This document shows positions 63,858 to 64,000 of a stretch of 64,000 nucleotides of DNA, piece after piece. Position 1 is the stretch's first letter. Each line of letters opens with the position of its first letter. The notes beneath the pieces were generated by a model. The model was not told where the DNA came from. It did no database searches and saw nothing but the letters and a program-made list of their open reading frames with translations. A program made the translations under genes and the position numbers. This stretch comes from Paramecium tetraurelia (Eukaryota; Ciliophora; Oligohymenophorea; Peniculida; Parameciidae): NCBI RefSeq assembly GCF_000165425.1, contig NW_001798981.1, forward strand, positions 4,661-68,660, written 5' to 3'.

Positions 63858-64000
63858 ATGCCAATTGTTGATTATTACCCCGATCAATAGAATTCACTAA
63901 ATGACACTACAGAAGGAAGTTGCCTTCTAAAAAGCTGTAGTTACTTTTTCGGACTTATGAAATTTCAATTATATATTTATTCAACTTAAAATTTATCAAA
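63858..64000 (+). CDS. Start of a further gene (partial)
   Basis: A frame opens MPIVDYYPDQQNSLNDTTEG and then runs in a Cys/Ser/Phe-containing stretch (SCLLKSCSYFFGLMKFQLY) to the window edge without TGA. The composition looks like protein and the position fits a gene divergent from the giant Cys-rich gene. Only about 47 codons are present, so no family can be given. An intron could lie within it. Confidence 0.5.

Noticed and set aside
63907..63940. Hairpin CTACAG...CTGTAG with an inner AAGG/CCTT stem, considered as a small RNA or terminal inverted repeat
   Set aside because: It lies inside a reading frame that opens at 63858 and looks coding; the stems are short and there is no RNA family signature.

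Overview
The window reads as the end of a Paramecium-type ciliate macronuclear chromosome. Four things support this. (1) The first 24 bases carry mixed CCCAAA/CCCCAA telomere-like repeats. (2) Long reading frames appear only if TAA and TAG are read as glutamine and TGA is the sole stop. (3) Genes are split by tiny introns of 21-34 nt, mostly starting GTA and ending TAG or AAG. (4) Most genes are only 15-150 bp apart. All gene models below use the ciliate code and were spliced by hand. For nearly all of them the spliced length is an exact multiple of three, which is an internal check on the models.

Layout. 1-10,000: telomere end and gene-poor subtelomere, with one membrane-protein frame, a decayed WD40/pentapeptide-repeat gene and a short ADP-ribosyltransferase-like fragment. 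10,000-18,900: omega-amidase/nitrilase, an MGC-starting protein, a decayed minus-strand gene, phosphoinositide phospholipase C, an ANTH-like protein, the ALG11 mannosyltransferase and CFAP299. 19,200-27,600: a CNBD-bearing K+ channel, a probable mitochondrial protein, a SAPS-domain PP6 regulator that overlaps a convergent small gene, a coiled-coil protein and a small TIM chaperone. 27,900-40,850: a CH-like/helical-repeat protein, a membrane-anchored OTU protease, CFAP100, a multipass membrane protein, actin-related protein 10, two unknown genes and a kinesin. 40,850-43,270: a 2.4 kb gap holding a TPR relic. 43,270-45,450: sulfide:quinone oxidoreductase and a small probable mitochondrial protein. 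45,500-63,500: two tandem minus-strand genes for cysteine-rich, probably GPI-anchored surface proteins. One of them is about 4,712 residues long with a single 11.5 kb exon. 63,858-end: start of a further plus-strand gene.

Several genes fit ciliary and membrane biology: CFAP299, CFAP100, a CH-like protein, a kinesin, a dynactin Arp10, PLC and a K+ channel. ALG11 acts in N-glycosylation. The genes are not operonic; close packing is normal for this genome type. The most distinctive feature is the giant cysteine-repeat surface gene and its frame-disrupted smaller neighbour.
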